A DNA stretch of 64,000 nucleotides, taken from assembly GCA_039621445.1 (NCBI GenBank), contig CP154954.1, positions 35,449,703-35,513,702 of the forward strand, given 5' to 3'. The notes beneath the pieces were generated by a model that was not told the origin of the DNA, made no database searches, and saw nothing but the letters and a program-made list of their open reading frames with translations. Source of the DNA: Euglena gracilis (Eukaryota; Euglenida; Euglenophyceae; Euglenales). A program made the translations under genes and the position numbers. Shown piece after piece: positions 8,026-18,300 of this stretch (its first letter is position 1; every line of letters begins with the position of its first letter).

Positions 8026-8799
8026 TCAACAGCCCGGTTTTTTGAGCTGTTTGGTGAGGGGCACCGCGATTTTCGCGAAGTCCTTCATATAAATCGCGTA
8101 GTATTGGGCTAATCCCAAAAATCCTTTGAGGTGAGTAATCGTTTTGATTACCTCAGGGGTCCATTTCTTAATGGCTTCGAGTTTACTCGGAGCGGCTTTC
8201 CGCTGTCCATTGCTGAGGATGTGCCCACAAAATTTTATAAGTATCCGAAACAAATGCATTTTCGCGCCTTTCGCGAAAAGCACATGTTTTTGAAAAGCGG
8301 TTAATACCGCGCAAACATGGTGGAAATGTGTGACGAGGATATCCTCGCTCGATTTTGCGGATGGTGGTGGTGTTCCCACCAGCACATCATCAATGTACAC
8401 AATGGCAAACGGTAAATCGCGTAGAACCCATTGTATCATGCGCTGAAACATGGCTGGGCCATTCTTAACACCCATGGGGAGTACCGTCCATTGGTACACA
8501 CCCTTGGATGTCACGAATGCCGTGTATGGTTGGGAGTCAGGGTGTAAGTGCATTTGGTGAAAACCATCCTCCAGATCGAAAATTGACCACAACCGGTTTT
8601 CCGATTGTTTGGTGATCAAATCCTCGATCAGGGGGAGCGGGAAGGGATCATCCCTTGTTTGGGAGTTCAGATACCGGTAATCCAGCACCAGCCTCCATTT
8701 CTTCTGACCTGAGGGGTCTGGGGGTTTAGGAACAACAAATGCCTGGGATGTCCACTCGCTTTTCGAGGGTACAATCCACTCGCTGAATAAGCTTCTCAA
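8026..8799 (-). pseudogene. Reverse transcriptase core, element 1
   Basis: RNA-directed DNA polymerase. In the 257-codon frame, WRLVLDYRYLN (35-45) is the finger motif, FDLEDGF (75-80) carries the first catalytic Asp, QWTVLPMG..NGPAMFQR (103-120) matches the conserved block before the active site, YIDD (135-138) is the catalytic box, and FLGLAQYY (227-234) is the thumb/connection motif. The N-terminal part of RT is in another frame (8726-9331). A two-base deletion near 8780 relative to element 2 separates them. The frame is lost again at the T run near 8036. The frame has no upstream ATG; it is a segment of a polyprotein. Confidence 0.92.
8104..8380. repeat. Dense cluster of eight short perfect hairpins inside RT
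   Basis: Within 277 nt: TTGGG-CTAAT-CCCAA (8104), GTAATC-GTTTT-GATTAC (8135), CGAG-TTTA-CTCG (8178), AGCGG-CTTT-CCGCT (8191), TTTTCGCG-CCTTT-CGCGAAAA (8259), GCGGT-TAAT-ACCGC (8297), the 14-bp palindrome CGAGGATATCCTCG (8334) and GGTGG-TGTTC-CCACC (8366). Stems of 5 bp or more with 3-5 nt loops should occur less than once by chance in this length. Confidence 0.9.
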
Positions 8800-9331
8800 T
8801 CATTTCATTGAGAGCTTGTTCGCGTTCTCCCGAACAACGAAAAAATTTTCGGTGCATTGGTTTGGCTCCATCCTTAAGCTCGATCTTGCAAACACCGAAC
8901 GGACCGCGTATCGCGGGGTCGATGTCGCACGCGTATACTGGATTTTCCAGCACACCGTGGAATTCGCGGGTAATCCGCGAACAGAATTCGGCTGATTTAG
9001 GATGCTGACCTGCACTCTCGATGACTGCGGAAACCGCCATTGTATCCCTGGGGCTACCGAGCTTCCTCGGCACCGCGAATTCGGACATTCCGAATGCATC
9101 GAAGAAACATACGCGAAAAATGATTTCTTGCAAGGGTGGTAATATTTTACCACAAAAATCCTCAAAAATCGGTACATTAGTGGGTAAATCCCACCAATAA
9201 AAACATACATACGATAGTTGGGTGAACCATTCCGCTTCCGGAATGATGGGCATGAGAAAAACTCCACGGGCTTCATCCCGCAGAATTTTCTCAACCGCAC
9301 ATTCGATAAGTTTTGGGGGGGGTGCATCCAT
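8726..9331 (-). pseudogene. Dam-like C-terminus and RT N-terminus, element 1
   Basis: Codons 1-50 continue the methyltransferase-like stretch (PPPKLI, then EARGV, then AEWF) that starts in the protease frame. The rest, from about residue 80 (FAVPRKLGSPRD) to MIEKLIQR near 185, is the region before the RT fingers, including a KPMHRKFF segment typical of Ty3/gypsy RT. A one-base deletion in an A run beside the G8 tract (9311-9322) separates it from the upstream frame, and the two-base deletion near 8780 from the RT core. Element 2 reads this RT part in one frame with the fingers, showing the original arrangement. Confidence 0.8.
9079..9279. repeat. Hairpin cluster in the RT N-terminal/Dam-like region
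   Basis: ATTCGGA-CAT-TCCGAAT (9079-9095), GTGGTAA-TATT-TTACCAC (9136-9153), GTGGG-TAAAT-CCCAC (9180-9194), CATTCCG-CTTC-CGGAATG (9228-9245) and CGGG-CTTCAT-CCCG (9266-9279). Element 2 keeps the GTGGTAA stem with a different loop (AACT). Confidence 0.88.
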
Positions 9332-10782
9332 AACACCGTATCACCCCAAAATTTATCAAATGTGTTGGAGTGTTGTGACCAATGACGTGGCAAACGGGCA
9401 TGTGCATTGGATGAGAAGGCATCGATTTCCAATGCCAAATCAAAAGAATCTGCCAATGTCGCAATTTTTGAAAACCATCGTTCCAAAATGCGATATTGAC
9501 CGAAATTGAAAGCATTCCATACACGTTTCGCGTATTCATGCACCCGATTTTCGGGTTGAAGGGTAGAAAAACAATGAATGGATCCACAAACATGCGGGCT
9601 GTCTTCCACTACCACAATGGTTAATCCCAAGGGAGTTTGGACAGGTTGGGGGTTTCCCCATTCCGCATCAAATCCGTACCAAGTGTGATCGCGATTGTAA
9701 TTAGGAATCGCGCTTTTCGCGTTTCCGAACAACGAGGCTAATCCGCGTTGTTGGAGTACTCGGTGTATCTCCGCGCATTGAGGGCTACAACCAAGTGTAT
9801 CATGGGGGGTGGATTCCGTTTTCGGAATTGCGATTAGTGTCGGATTTTGAACTAAACATCCACAATCGAAATCCGATTGGCTGGAAATTCTCCTGCAGTG
9901 CACACATTGGAAGGAAGTGTGATGGTGTGACGGGTGTGCGTGAAAGTGGGTGTCGATGACATTAGCCGGGGAGTCTTGTACAGGTGTGCCTGGATTCGGC
10001 ACAACTGGTGGGAAACGGAGTGGTGGTGTAGCTGGGCGACTACTCGACACCGTAATTACTTCAGGCCTTTGGGCTTTCGTCTTGTAACCCAGTGAAACGG
10101 CGGGGGTACCGCTACTCGCTTGACATGCCTCATGTGGAACGCATGTTGGTGTGTCATTGGGCAGGGGGGAGGCTTTCTCCGTACCCCGGGTGTGGAAAAC
10201 GGTTGTTGGTGTGGTGGGTAACGGTGTTGCCATTGTGGGTAACGGTGTGGGCAAAGCGGTGGTCATCATAGTGGATGACAACGGTGATGGTGGTTTGGGT
10301 GTCAATGAAGTGGTGGGTGCTGTGCGCAAACCGTGGGAGTGGCAATCCACAACCAATCGGTACTGGCGTAAAAATGGGTATCCCAAAATTACGTCAGACC
10401 CGTGAATTCCGGACTCGTAACCCCAAATATTGGTGAAATGTTGTAAGTGTGGGGGTTGTGAGTGATGCTTCGGAATGATGGGCAAGAGTATCTCGAGCAC
10501 ACATCCCAAATCACCACCACACATGGGGGTGTTATCCGCGGTTGTAATTTTGATCGGTTTCTTGGCGCTTACCAAGAGCGGGGTCGGTATCAACCCCAAC
10601 CGAAAGAGCAGTGCAATGCGACAACCAGTGTCAATGAGAATTTTAACTTTAGTGGAGAAATTTTGGATGCGGATTTCCGCTTGGACGAGTAATTCCATTG
10701 GTGGTACGCAAAGTGAAGGGTCTGGCGGAAATACGTTTGCATGCCAGCTCTCCCATGAACCCTTTCCTACTTTGCTCAGCAT
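9315..10782 (-). pseudogene. Protease plus unusual linker, start of element 1 pol
   Basis: Cleaves the gag-pol polyprotein. ATG is at 10780-10782, 154 nt after the gag stop. Residues 45-70 hold the aspartic-protease motif KILIDTGC, with Cys where Ala/Ser is usual, and 130-137 hold DVILGYPF, matching the ILG strand. Residues 155-290 are a Thr/Pro-rich linker. Residues 293-336 are Cys-rich (CVHC, CGC, CSPQC), possibly zinc-binding. Residues 370-375 read GFDAEW, resembling exonuclease motif I. Residues 447-489 (LEIDAFSSN...WMHPP) begin a Dam-methyltransferase-like region that continues in the 8726-9331 frame. The frame is open to 8800 but is out of phase after about 9315. Confidence 0.82.
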
Positions 10783-10936
10783 TCCGAGCGGAAATGTGGA
10801 GTGGGGGGTAGGGGACCCGAAATAATTCCGGGTACTGACCGTGAAGGCGGATGGGCAGGGGGGGGTAAGGTTGATCAGGTCTTACCTCCATCTGTTCATC
10901 AGCCCAGAGGTCCGTGCCCTCGGACCTCGGGCTCCC
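10783..10936 (-). other. gag-pol gap, element 1
   Basis: This 154-nt stretch separates the gag TAG (10937-10939) from the protease ATG. Gag and protease lie in different frames. An alternative open frame (10649-10891) crosses the gap but shares no recognisable motif. The equivalent gap in element 2 is conserved, which fits a recoding or reinitiation region, but I see no clear slippery heptamer. Confidence 0.45.
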
Positions 10937-12202
10937 CTACTCCAAGTCCGAACCGGCCGCATAGCCGGCAACGGACTTTTTGGTGGAATAGATGGAATTC
11001 AATGAGCGCACCGCCATTCGGGCCTCATTAAATTCCCCGTCCGAGGTCTCATCCCCCTCCCTGCCCGAAGCCGGGGTGTCCTCCTCCAAACAAGATATCT
11101 TGAAACCGACCTTTTGCCGGTTGGAGGAGTAACCACGGTCATCGTAGCCGGGCCGGGGGGAACGAGATCTGGGACATTTGGATGCGTGGTGATCTTTGGA
11201 ACCGCAAAGTGAACAACGGGATTTGTGGCGGGATTCCGCATAACGAGGGGAACGGTATTCCGTTCGACCGTCAAACCGTCGTGGTGAACGGATTTCCCGT
11301 CGACCATGACCGGTGTATCGGGACTTCCCCGTTGACTCGCGTGAAGAGGATGATCCACTTCGCGAACGAGATCGTGAAGAATCGCGATTGAAATCCCGTT
11401 TTCGGGCAGGAGGGCCAGGTGACCGACCGCGAGAAGGACGGGTTTCCCGACCATCTCGCGATGGTGACTTGGGCCTACTACCGCTAAAGTGGTTCTCCGA
11501 AGAACGTGAAACTCCCGATTGACGTGAAAACGCCGAGGAACCCGATCCCCGTGAGGAGGTCGAGCCCCTTGGGCTTCCAATACGCTTTCGCGCATCGGGA
11601 TTCGGGCATTCCCGAGACATGTGACCAGATTTGTTGCACAAAAAGCACAGTTTATCCGTGCCTTGGTCCGAGGTACGCTGATTCCGCGTTTTCGGTCCCG
11701 TGGTGGGTGATCTTGGTGACATGAGTGATTTTTGCAACGCATTAACCGCACCCGCAGGGATTCCCGCGGTGGGATGCGTTTGGAAAGCGGACTGTATTTG
11801 TCCCAAAACTTGTGTAAGCTTGAGTTGCTTTGACACATAATTCCAACGTTGGGCAAGAGTCATCTCATGCCCTGCCAACTCCTCGCGATGGATATCCTTC
11901 ACGAGGGATGGTGTGAAATGCAACAAAACCGCATCGAATTGTTCGCGCATTTGCTTCTCGCTAAGTTCATCAACTTCGGAAGCAAGTGCTAACCATTTGG
12001 CATACCAAAGGTCAATGGATTTCCATTTGCGATCCGATGGCGCGCTTTGTCGCCACTTCTTCTCCAGGGTAATCCTGGTGACCAAACTTGAATTGGTTGA
12101 AGCGTATTGCTCAACCAGGTCATCGAATGATACGCCATTACGTATCACCAAATTGCGTGCGCGTTCTCGCTCCTCCCTCGGTAGGCAATCGATGAATTCC
12201 AT
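10937..12202 (-). pseudogene. Gag C-terminal half: capsid-like region, two zinc knuckles, RS domain (element 1)
   Basis: Structural/nucleocapsid protein. ATG is at 12200-12202, but this frame is continuous with the upstream gag ORF, interrupted only by a TGA at 12248-12250 where element 2 has TGG (Trp). Residues 1-160 resemble a retrotransposon gag/capsid domain (Trp-rich, with RWNYVSKQL). Two CCHC knuckles are seen: C186-C189-H194-C199 and C330-C333-H338-C343. Between them lies an Arg/Ser-rich tract (RSRSRSGSSSSRES at about 277-290) like SR-protein domains, plus GRETRP encoded by a short palindrome (11439-11449). It ends at TAG 10937-10939. Paired CCHC knuckles around an RS domain are unusual for gag. 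Confidence 0.9.
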
Positions 12203-12247
12203 CTTGACTACCTCGGGATTCGGGTCTTGGGTGGGTCCCTTTAGTGC

Positions 12248-13440
12248 TCAATAGTACTCCCAGTCCCCAAAAAATTGTCTCCATGTGGTTGGATCCCCGT
12301 CCCATTGGGGCTTCACCTTGTTCGCGATTGCGATGGTGCCCTTGAAGTCTCTCTGAGTAACCCGCTGACCCTCGGTGGTATTCCAGGGGTTTGGGTCAGG
12401 GTAATTCTTAACACCAAACGCGTTTCGCGGATTTTCCGCTCCATGTGTAACCCGTGCAGGATTTCCCGCACCAAGTGTAAGGTTAGCAGGATTTTCCTGC
12501 GGGATTTGCGAAAAATTTGGTGAAATTCTCCCGGTGGGGCGGGTTTCCCGCCGAAAACCCGATGGGTAATTCGGTAATCCAGACCCCGTTGGTGATTGGT
12601 ATGATCGCGAATGCGACACATGACCAATACCAGGTGTGGGGTGTTGGCTCATACCTCGTACAAGGTTGGAATGTTTAATTTCTTGGTGGAGACTCGAATT
12701 TTCCAGTGGGGGGTCAATTTCCTCATCGGAAATGTGTTGTGAAAAATGAGTTTGTGGTGTTGGCAAATGCAAAGGTGGTACAATTCGCGTTTTCGCGGGT
12801 GGTTGTACCAAATTCGCGGTGGATGTAGGGATTCCTACTCCGGAAATGGTAATTTGAGAACGCGATTCCGGGACATTTGGAATACCAACCGCAGCGCTTA
12901 CCGCGGTAGGTGGTGGCACAACCGGTACCGGAGGGGACATTTTATCCAGACTCGCGGACAAGTCATGCACCGTTTCTTCCAAATGTTCCACCAACTGGAG
13001 TTGGCCGCAAATACGGTCAACCTCATTCTCCAAATGCCTAATGCGTTTGCTGTAACGGGAAAAATCTTCCAAGTGTGGCAACTTTTCAGAAACCAAGTGT
13101 AATTCTTGGGCAAGATTTCCTTGGGACTCCTCCACATTCCGGAGTTGACCCGCAAGCGCTTTCACCGCATTTGAGACGGTTTGCAATTGGTGGAGTGACT
13201 TGGTGGGGGTTTCCACGGTGGTGCGCGAATTTTCCGCGGTTGGCTTTTCCAACAACGCAGAAAATCGTCCATCCAACCGAGAAACCTCATCTTGCATGGA
13301 TCGGGCATTCCGATTCACGCTTTCCTCAATTTGGAGCAAACTTGTACAAAATGCTTGCAAGGTTTCCTTGATGTCACCAGGCACTTTGTCATAAAATGAG
13401 CGAAATTCCGGTGACTCAGATATCCGAGCACGCGAAATGG
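12248..13440 (-). pseudogene. Gag N-terminal half, coiled coil plus Pro-rich linker (element 1)
   Basis: The element-derived part starts at the satellite junction. The open frame runs on into satellite to 13576, so 45 foreign residues (first ATG 13559-13561) are fused in frame. From about residue 60 to 220 the sequence is heptad-rich and charged with little Pro/Gly, a coiled-coil multimerisation region. After about 225 it becomes Pro/Ser/Thr-rich with repeated NPAR/ENPR peptides encoded by hairpins. It ends at TGA 12248, a TGG-to-TGA change relative to element 2. Element 2 shows that another 500 or so codons of coiled coil are missing upstream, so this gag is truncated. Confidence 0.85.
12427..12552. 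repeat. Hairpin cluster in gag Pro-rich linker
   Basis: GCGG-ATTTT-CCGC (12427-12439), GCAGG-ATTTT-CCTGC (12486-12500) and GGCGGG-TTT-CCCGCC (12538-12552), encoding AENPR, QENPA and RRETRP. Element 2 carries the same units near 36390-36530. Confidence 0.85.
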
Positions 13441-15394
13441 GTCGTGGTTTAATGTTAAGAAAAACATGCAGCCGGAAGGTTGGTTGCAAGAAATGAGCAG
13501 ATTTAGATGGGTGCATTCTACCATTCCGAGGGACATTTACCAGGTCAGCCCAGGTTACCATGTAAAAATGGACCAAACTGGGCCTTACTCCGAGTAACCG
13601 AATGGGTGTTCCAGGAGGCCTCCAAAGTCAGGGGAGCCGTTGGTTTCATGATTGTCGTGGTTTAATGGTAAGCAAAACATGCAGCGGGAAGGTTGGTTGC
13701 AAGAAATGAGCACATTTAGATGGGTTGCTTCGACCATTCCGGGGGACATTTACCAGGTCAGCCCAGGTTACCATGTAAAAATGGACGAAATTGGGCCTTA
13801 CTCCGAGTAACCGAATGGGTGTTCCAGGAGGCCTCCAAAGTCAGGGGACCCGTTGGTTTCATGATTGTCGTGGTTTAATGTTAAGAAAAACATGCAGCCG
13901 GAAGGTTGGTTGCAAGAAATGAGCACATTTAGATGGGTGCATTCGACCATTCCGGGGGACATTTACCAGGTCAGCCCAGGTTACCATGTAAAAATGGACC
14001 AAATTGGGCCTTACTCCGAGTTACCGAATGGGTGTTCCAGGAGGCCTCCAAAGTCAGGGGACCCGTTGGTTTCATGCTTGTTGTGGTTTAATGGTAAGAA
14101 AAACATGCAGCCGGAAGGTTGGTTGTAAGTAATGAGCAGATTTAGATGGGTGCATTCGACCATTCCGGGGGACATTTACCAGGTCAGCCCAGGTTACCAT
14201 GTAAAAATGGACCAAATTGGGCCTTACTCCGAGTAACCGAATGGGTGTTCCAGGACGCCTCCAACGTCAGGGGACCCGTTGGTTTCATGATTGGCGTGGT
14301 TTAATGGTAAGCAAAACATGCAGCCGGAAGGTTGGTTGCAAGAAATGAGCAGATTTAAATGGGTGCATTCGACCATTCCGGGGGACATTTACCAGGTCAG
14401 CCCAGGTTACCATGTAAAAATGGACCAAGTTGGGCCTTACTCCGAGTAACCGAATGGGTGTTCCAGGACGCCTCCAAAGTCAGGGGACCCGTTGGTTTCA
14501 TGATTGTCGTCGTTTAATGGTAAGAAATACATGCAGCCGGAAGGTTGGTTGCAAGAAATGAGCACATTTAGATGGGTGCATTCGACCATTCCGGGGGACA
14601 TTTACCAGGTCAGCCCAGGTTACCATGTAAAAATGGACCAAATTGGGCCTTACTCAGAGTAACCGAATGGGTGTTCCAGGAGGCCTCCAAAGTCAGGGGA
14701 CCCGTTGGTTTCACGATTGCCGTGGTTTAATGGTAAGAAAAACATGCAGCCGGAAGGTTGGTTGCAAGAAATGAGCAGATTTAGATGGGTGCATTCGACC
14801 TTTCCGGGGGACATTTACCAGGTCAGCCCAGGTTACCATGTAAAAATGGACCAAATTGGGCCTTACTCCGAGTAACCGAATGGGTGTTCCAGGAGGCCTC
14901 CAAAGTCAGGGGACCCGTTGGTTTCATGATTGTCGTGGTTTAATGTTAAGAAAAACATGCAGCCGGAAGGTTGGTTGCAAGAAATGAGCACATTTAGATG
15001 GGTTCATTCGACCATTCCGGGGGACACTTACCAGGTCAGCCCAGGTTACCATGTAAAAATGGACCAAATTGGGCCTTACTCCGAGTAACCGAATGGGTGT
15101 TCCAGGAGGCCTCCAAAGTCAGGGGACCCGTTGGTTTCACGATTGCCGTGGTTTAATGGTAAGAAAAACATGCAGCCGGAAGGTTGGTTGCAAGAAATGA
15201 GCAGATTTAGATGGGTGCATTCGACCATTCCGGGGGACATTTACCAGGTCAGCCCAGGTTACCATGTAAAAATGGACCAAATTGGGCCTTACTCCGAGTA
15301 ACCGAATGGGTGTTCCAGGACGCCTCCAAAGACAGGGGACCCGTTGGTTTCATGATTGTCGTGGTTTAATGGTAAGAAAAACATGCATCCGGAA

Positions 15395-18300
15395 GGTTGG
15401 TTTCAAGAAATGAGCACATTTAGATGGGTGCATTCGACCATTCTGGGGGACATTTACCAGGTCAGCCCAGGTTACCATGTAAAAATGGACCAAATTGGGC
15501 CTTACTCCGAGTAACCGAATGGGTGTTCCAGGAGGCCTCCGAAGTCAGGGGACCCGTTGGTTTCATGATTGTCGTGGTTTAATGGTAAGAAAAGCATGCA
15601 GCCGGAAGGTTGGTTGCAAGAAATGAGCAGATTTAGACGGGTTAATTCGACCATTCCGGGGGACATTTACCCGGTCAGCCCAGGTTACCATGTAAAAGTG
15701 GACCAAATTGGGCCTTACTCCGAGTAACCGAATGGGTGTTCCAGGAGGCCTCCAAAGTCAGGGGACCCGTTGGTTTCATGATTGTCGTGGTTTAATGGTA
15801 AGAAAAACATGCAGCCGGAAGGTTGGTTGCAAGAAATGAGCACATTTAGATGGGTGCATTCGACCATTCTGGGGGACATTTACCAGGTCAGCCCAGGTTA
15901 CCATGTAAAAATGGACCAAATTTGGCCTTACTCCGAGTAACCGAATAGGTTTTCCAGGAGGCCTCCAAAGTCAGGGGACCCGTTGGTTTCATGATTGTTG
16001 TGGTTTAATGGTAAGAAAAACATGCAGCGGGAATGTTGGTTGCAAGAAATGAGCAGAATTAGATGGGTGCATTCGACCATTCCGGGGGACATTTACCAGG
16101 TCAGCCCAGGTTACCATGTAAAAATGGACCAAATTGGGCCTTACTCCGAGTAACCGAATGGGTGTTCCAGGAGGCATCCAAAGTCAGGGGACCCGTTGGT
16201 TTCATGATTGTCGTGGTTTAATGGTAAGAAAAACATGCAGCCGGAAGGTTGGTCGCAAGGAATGAGCACATTTAGATGGGTGCATTCGACCATTCCGGGG
16301 GACATTTACCAGGTCAGCCCAGGTTACCATGCAAAAATGGACCAAATTGGGACTTACTCCGAGTAAGCGAATGGGTGTTCCAGGAGGCCTCCAAAGTCAG
16401 GGCACCCGTTGGTTTCATGATTGTCGTGGTTTAATGGTAAGAAAAACATGCAGCCAGAAGGTTGGTTGCAAGAAATGAGCAGGTTTAGATGGGTGCATTC
16501 GACCATTCCGGGGGACATTTACCAGGTCAGCCCAGGTTACCATGCAAAAATGGATCAAAATGAGCCTTACTCCGAGTTACCGAATGGGTGTTCCAGGAGG
16601 CCTCCAAAGTCAGGGGACCCGTTGGTTTCATGATTGTCGTGGTTTATTGATAAGAAAAACATGCAGCCGGAAGGTTGGTTGCAAGAAATGAGCAGATTTA
16701 GATGGGTGCATTCGGCCGTTCCGGGGGACATTTACCAGGTCAGCCCAGGTTACCATGTAAAAATGGACCAAATTGGGCCTTACTCCGAGTAACCGAATGG
16801 GTGTTCCAGGAGGCCTCCAAAGTCAGGGGACCCGTTGGTTTCATGATTGTCGTGGTTTAATGGTAAGAAAAATATGCGGCCAGAAGGTTGGTTGCAAGAC
16901 CTGAGCACATTTAGATGGGTGCATTCGACCATTCCGGGGGACATTTACCAGGTCAGCCCAGGTTACCATGTAAAAATGGACCAAATTGGGCCTTACTCCA
17001 AGAAGTAACCGAATGGGTGTTCCAGGAGGCCTCCAAAGTCAGGGGACCCATTGGTTTCATGATTGTCGTGGTTTAATGGTAAGAAAAACATGCAGCCGGA
17101 AGGTTGGTTGCAAGAAATGAGCACATTTAGATGGGTGCATTCGACCATTCTGGGGGACATTTACCAGGTCAGCCCAGGTTACCATGTAAAAATGGACCAA
17201 ATTGGGCCTTACTCCGAGTAACCGAATGGGTGTTCCAGGAGGCCTCCGAAGTCAGGGGACCCGTTGGTTTCATGATTGTCGTGGTTTAATGGTAAGAAAA
17301 GCATGCAGCCGGAAGGTTGGTTGCAAGAAATGAGCAGATTTAGACGGGTTAATTCGACCATTCCGGGGGACATTTACCCGGTCAGCCCAGGTTACCATGT
17401 AAAAGTGGACCAAATTGGGCCTTACTCCGAGTAACCGAATGGGTGTTCCAGGAGGCCTCCAAAGTCAGGGGACCCGTTGGTTTCATGATTGTCGTGGTTT
17501 AATGGTAAGAAAAACATGCAGCCGGAAGGTTGGTTGCAAGAAATGAGCACATTTAGATGGGTGCATTCGACCATTCTGGGGGACATTTACCAGGTCAGCC
17601 CAGGTTACCATGTAAAAATGGACCAAATTGGGCCTTACTCCGAGTAACCGAATAGGTTTTCCAGGAGGCCTCCAAAGTCAGGGGACCCGTTGGTTTCATG
17701 ATTGTTGTGGTTTAATGGTAAGAAAAACATGCAGCGGGAATGTTGGTTGCAAGAAATGAGCAGAATTAGATGGGTGCATTCGACCATTCCGGGGGACATT
17801 TACCAGGTCAGCCCAGGTTACCATGTAAAAATGGACCAAATTGGGCCTTACTCCGAGTAACCGAATGGGTGTTCCAGGAGGCATCCAAAGTCAGGGGACC
17901 CGTTGGTTTCATGATTGTCGTGGTTTAATGGTAAGAAAAACATGCAGCCGGAAGGTTGGTCGCAAGGAATGAGCACATTTAGATGGGTGCATTCGACCAT
18001 TCCGGGGGACATTTACCAGGTCAGCCCAGGTTACCATGCAAAAATGGACCAAATTGGGACTTACTCCGAGTAAGCGAATGGGTGTTCCAGGAGGCCTCCA
18101 AAGTCAGGGCACCCGTTGGTTTCATGATTGTCGTGGTTTAATGGTAAGAAAAACATGCAGCCGGAAGGTTGGTTGCAAGAAATGAGCAGATTTAGATGGG
18201 TGCATTCGGCCGTTCCGGGGGACATTTACCAGGTCAGCCCAGGTTACCATGTAAAAATGGACCAAATTGGGCCTTACTCCGAGTAACCGAATGGGTGTTC

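Larger units (their letters stand above)
1715..13440 (-). mobile_element. Element 1: decayed Ty3/gypsy-type retroelement with extra 3' module
   Basis: Minus-strand order is gag, protease, Dam-like linker, RT, RNase H, integrase, altered chromodomain, then three further ORFs. The 7.5-kb core (5945-13440) is collinear with element 2. The 5' side is truncated: element 2 continues about 1.75 kb upstream of the point where element 1 meets satellite, and the junction at 13441-13442 shares only GT. The 3' junction falls exactly at the stop codon of the last ORF. No LTR, primer-binding site or clean target duplication is visible. About 67 bp of the same monomer segment is present on both flanks, which is too long for an ordinary integrase duplication and suggests recombination within the array or an assembly join. 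The coding sequence is broken by a nonsense codon in gag and indels near 9312, 8780, 8036 and 7410. Confidence 0.93.

Noticed and set aside
10200-10260. Direct repeats of GTAACGGTGT as a regulatory array
   Set aside because: They encode the Thr/Pro-rich linker on the minus strand and are explained by low-complexity coding sequence.
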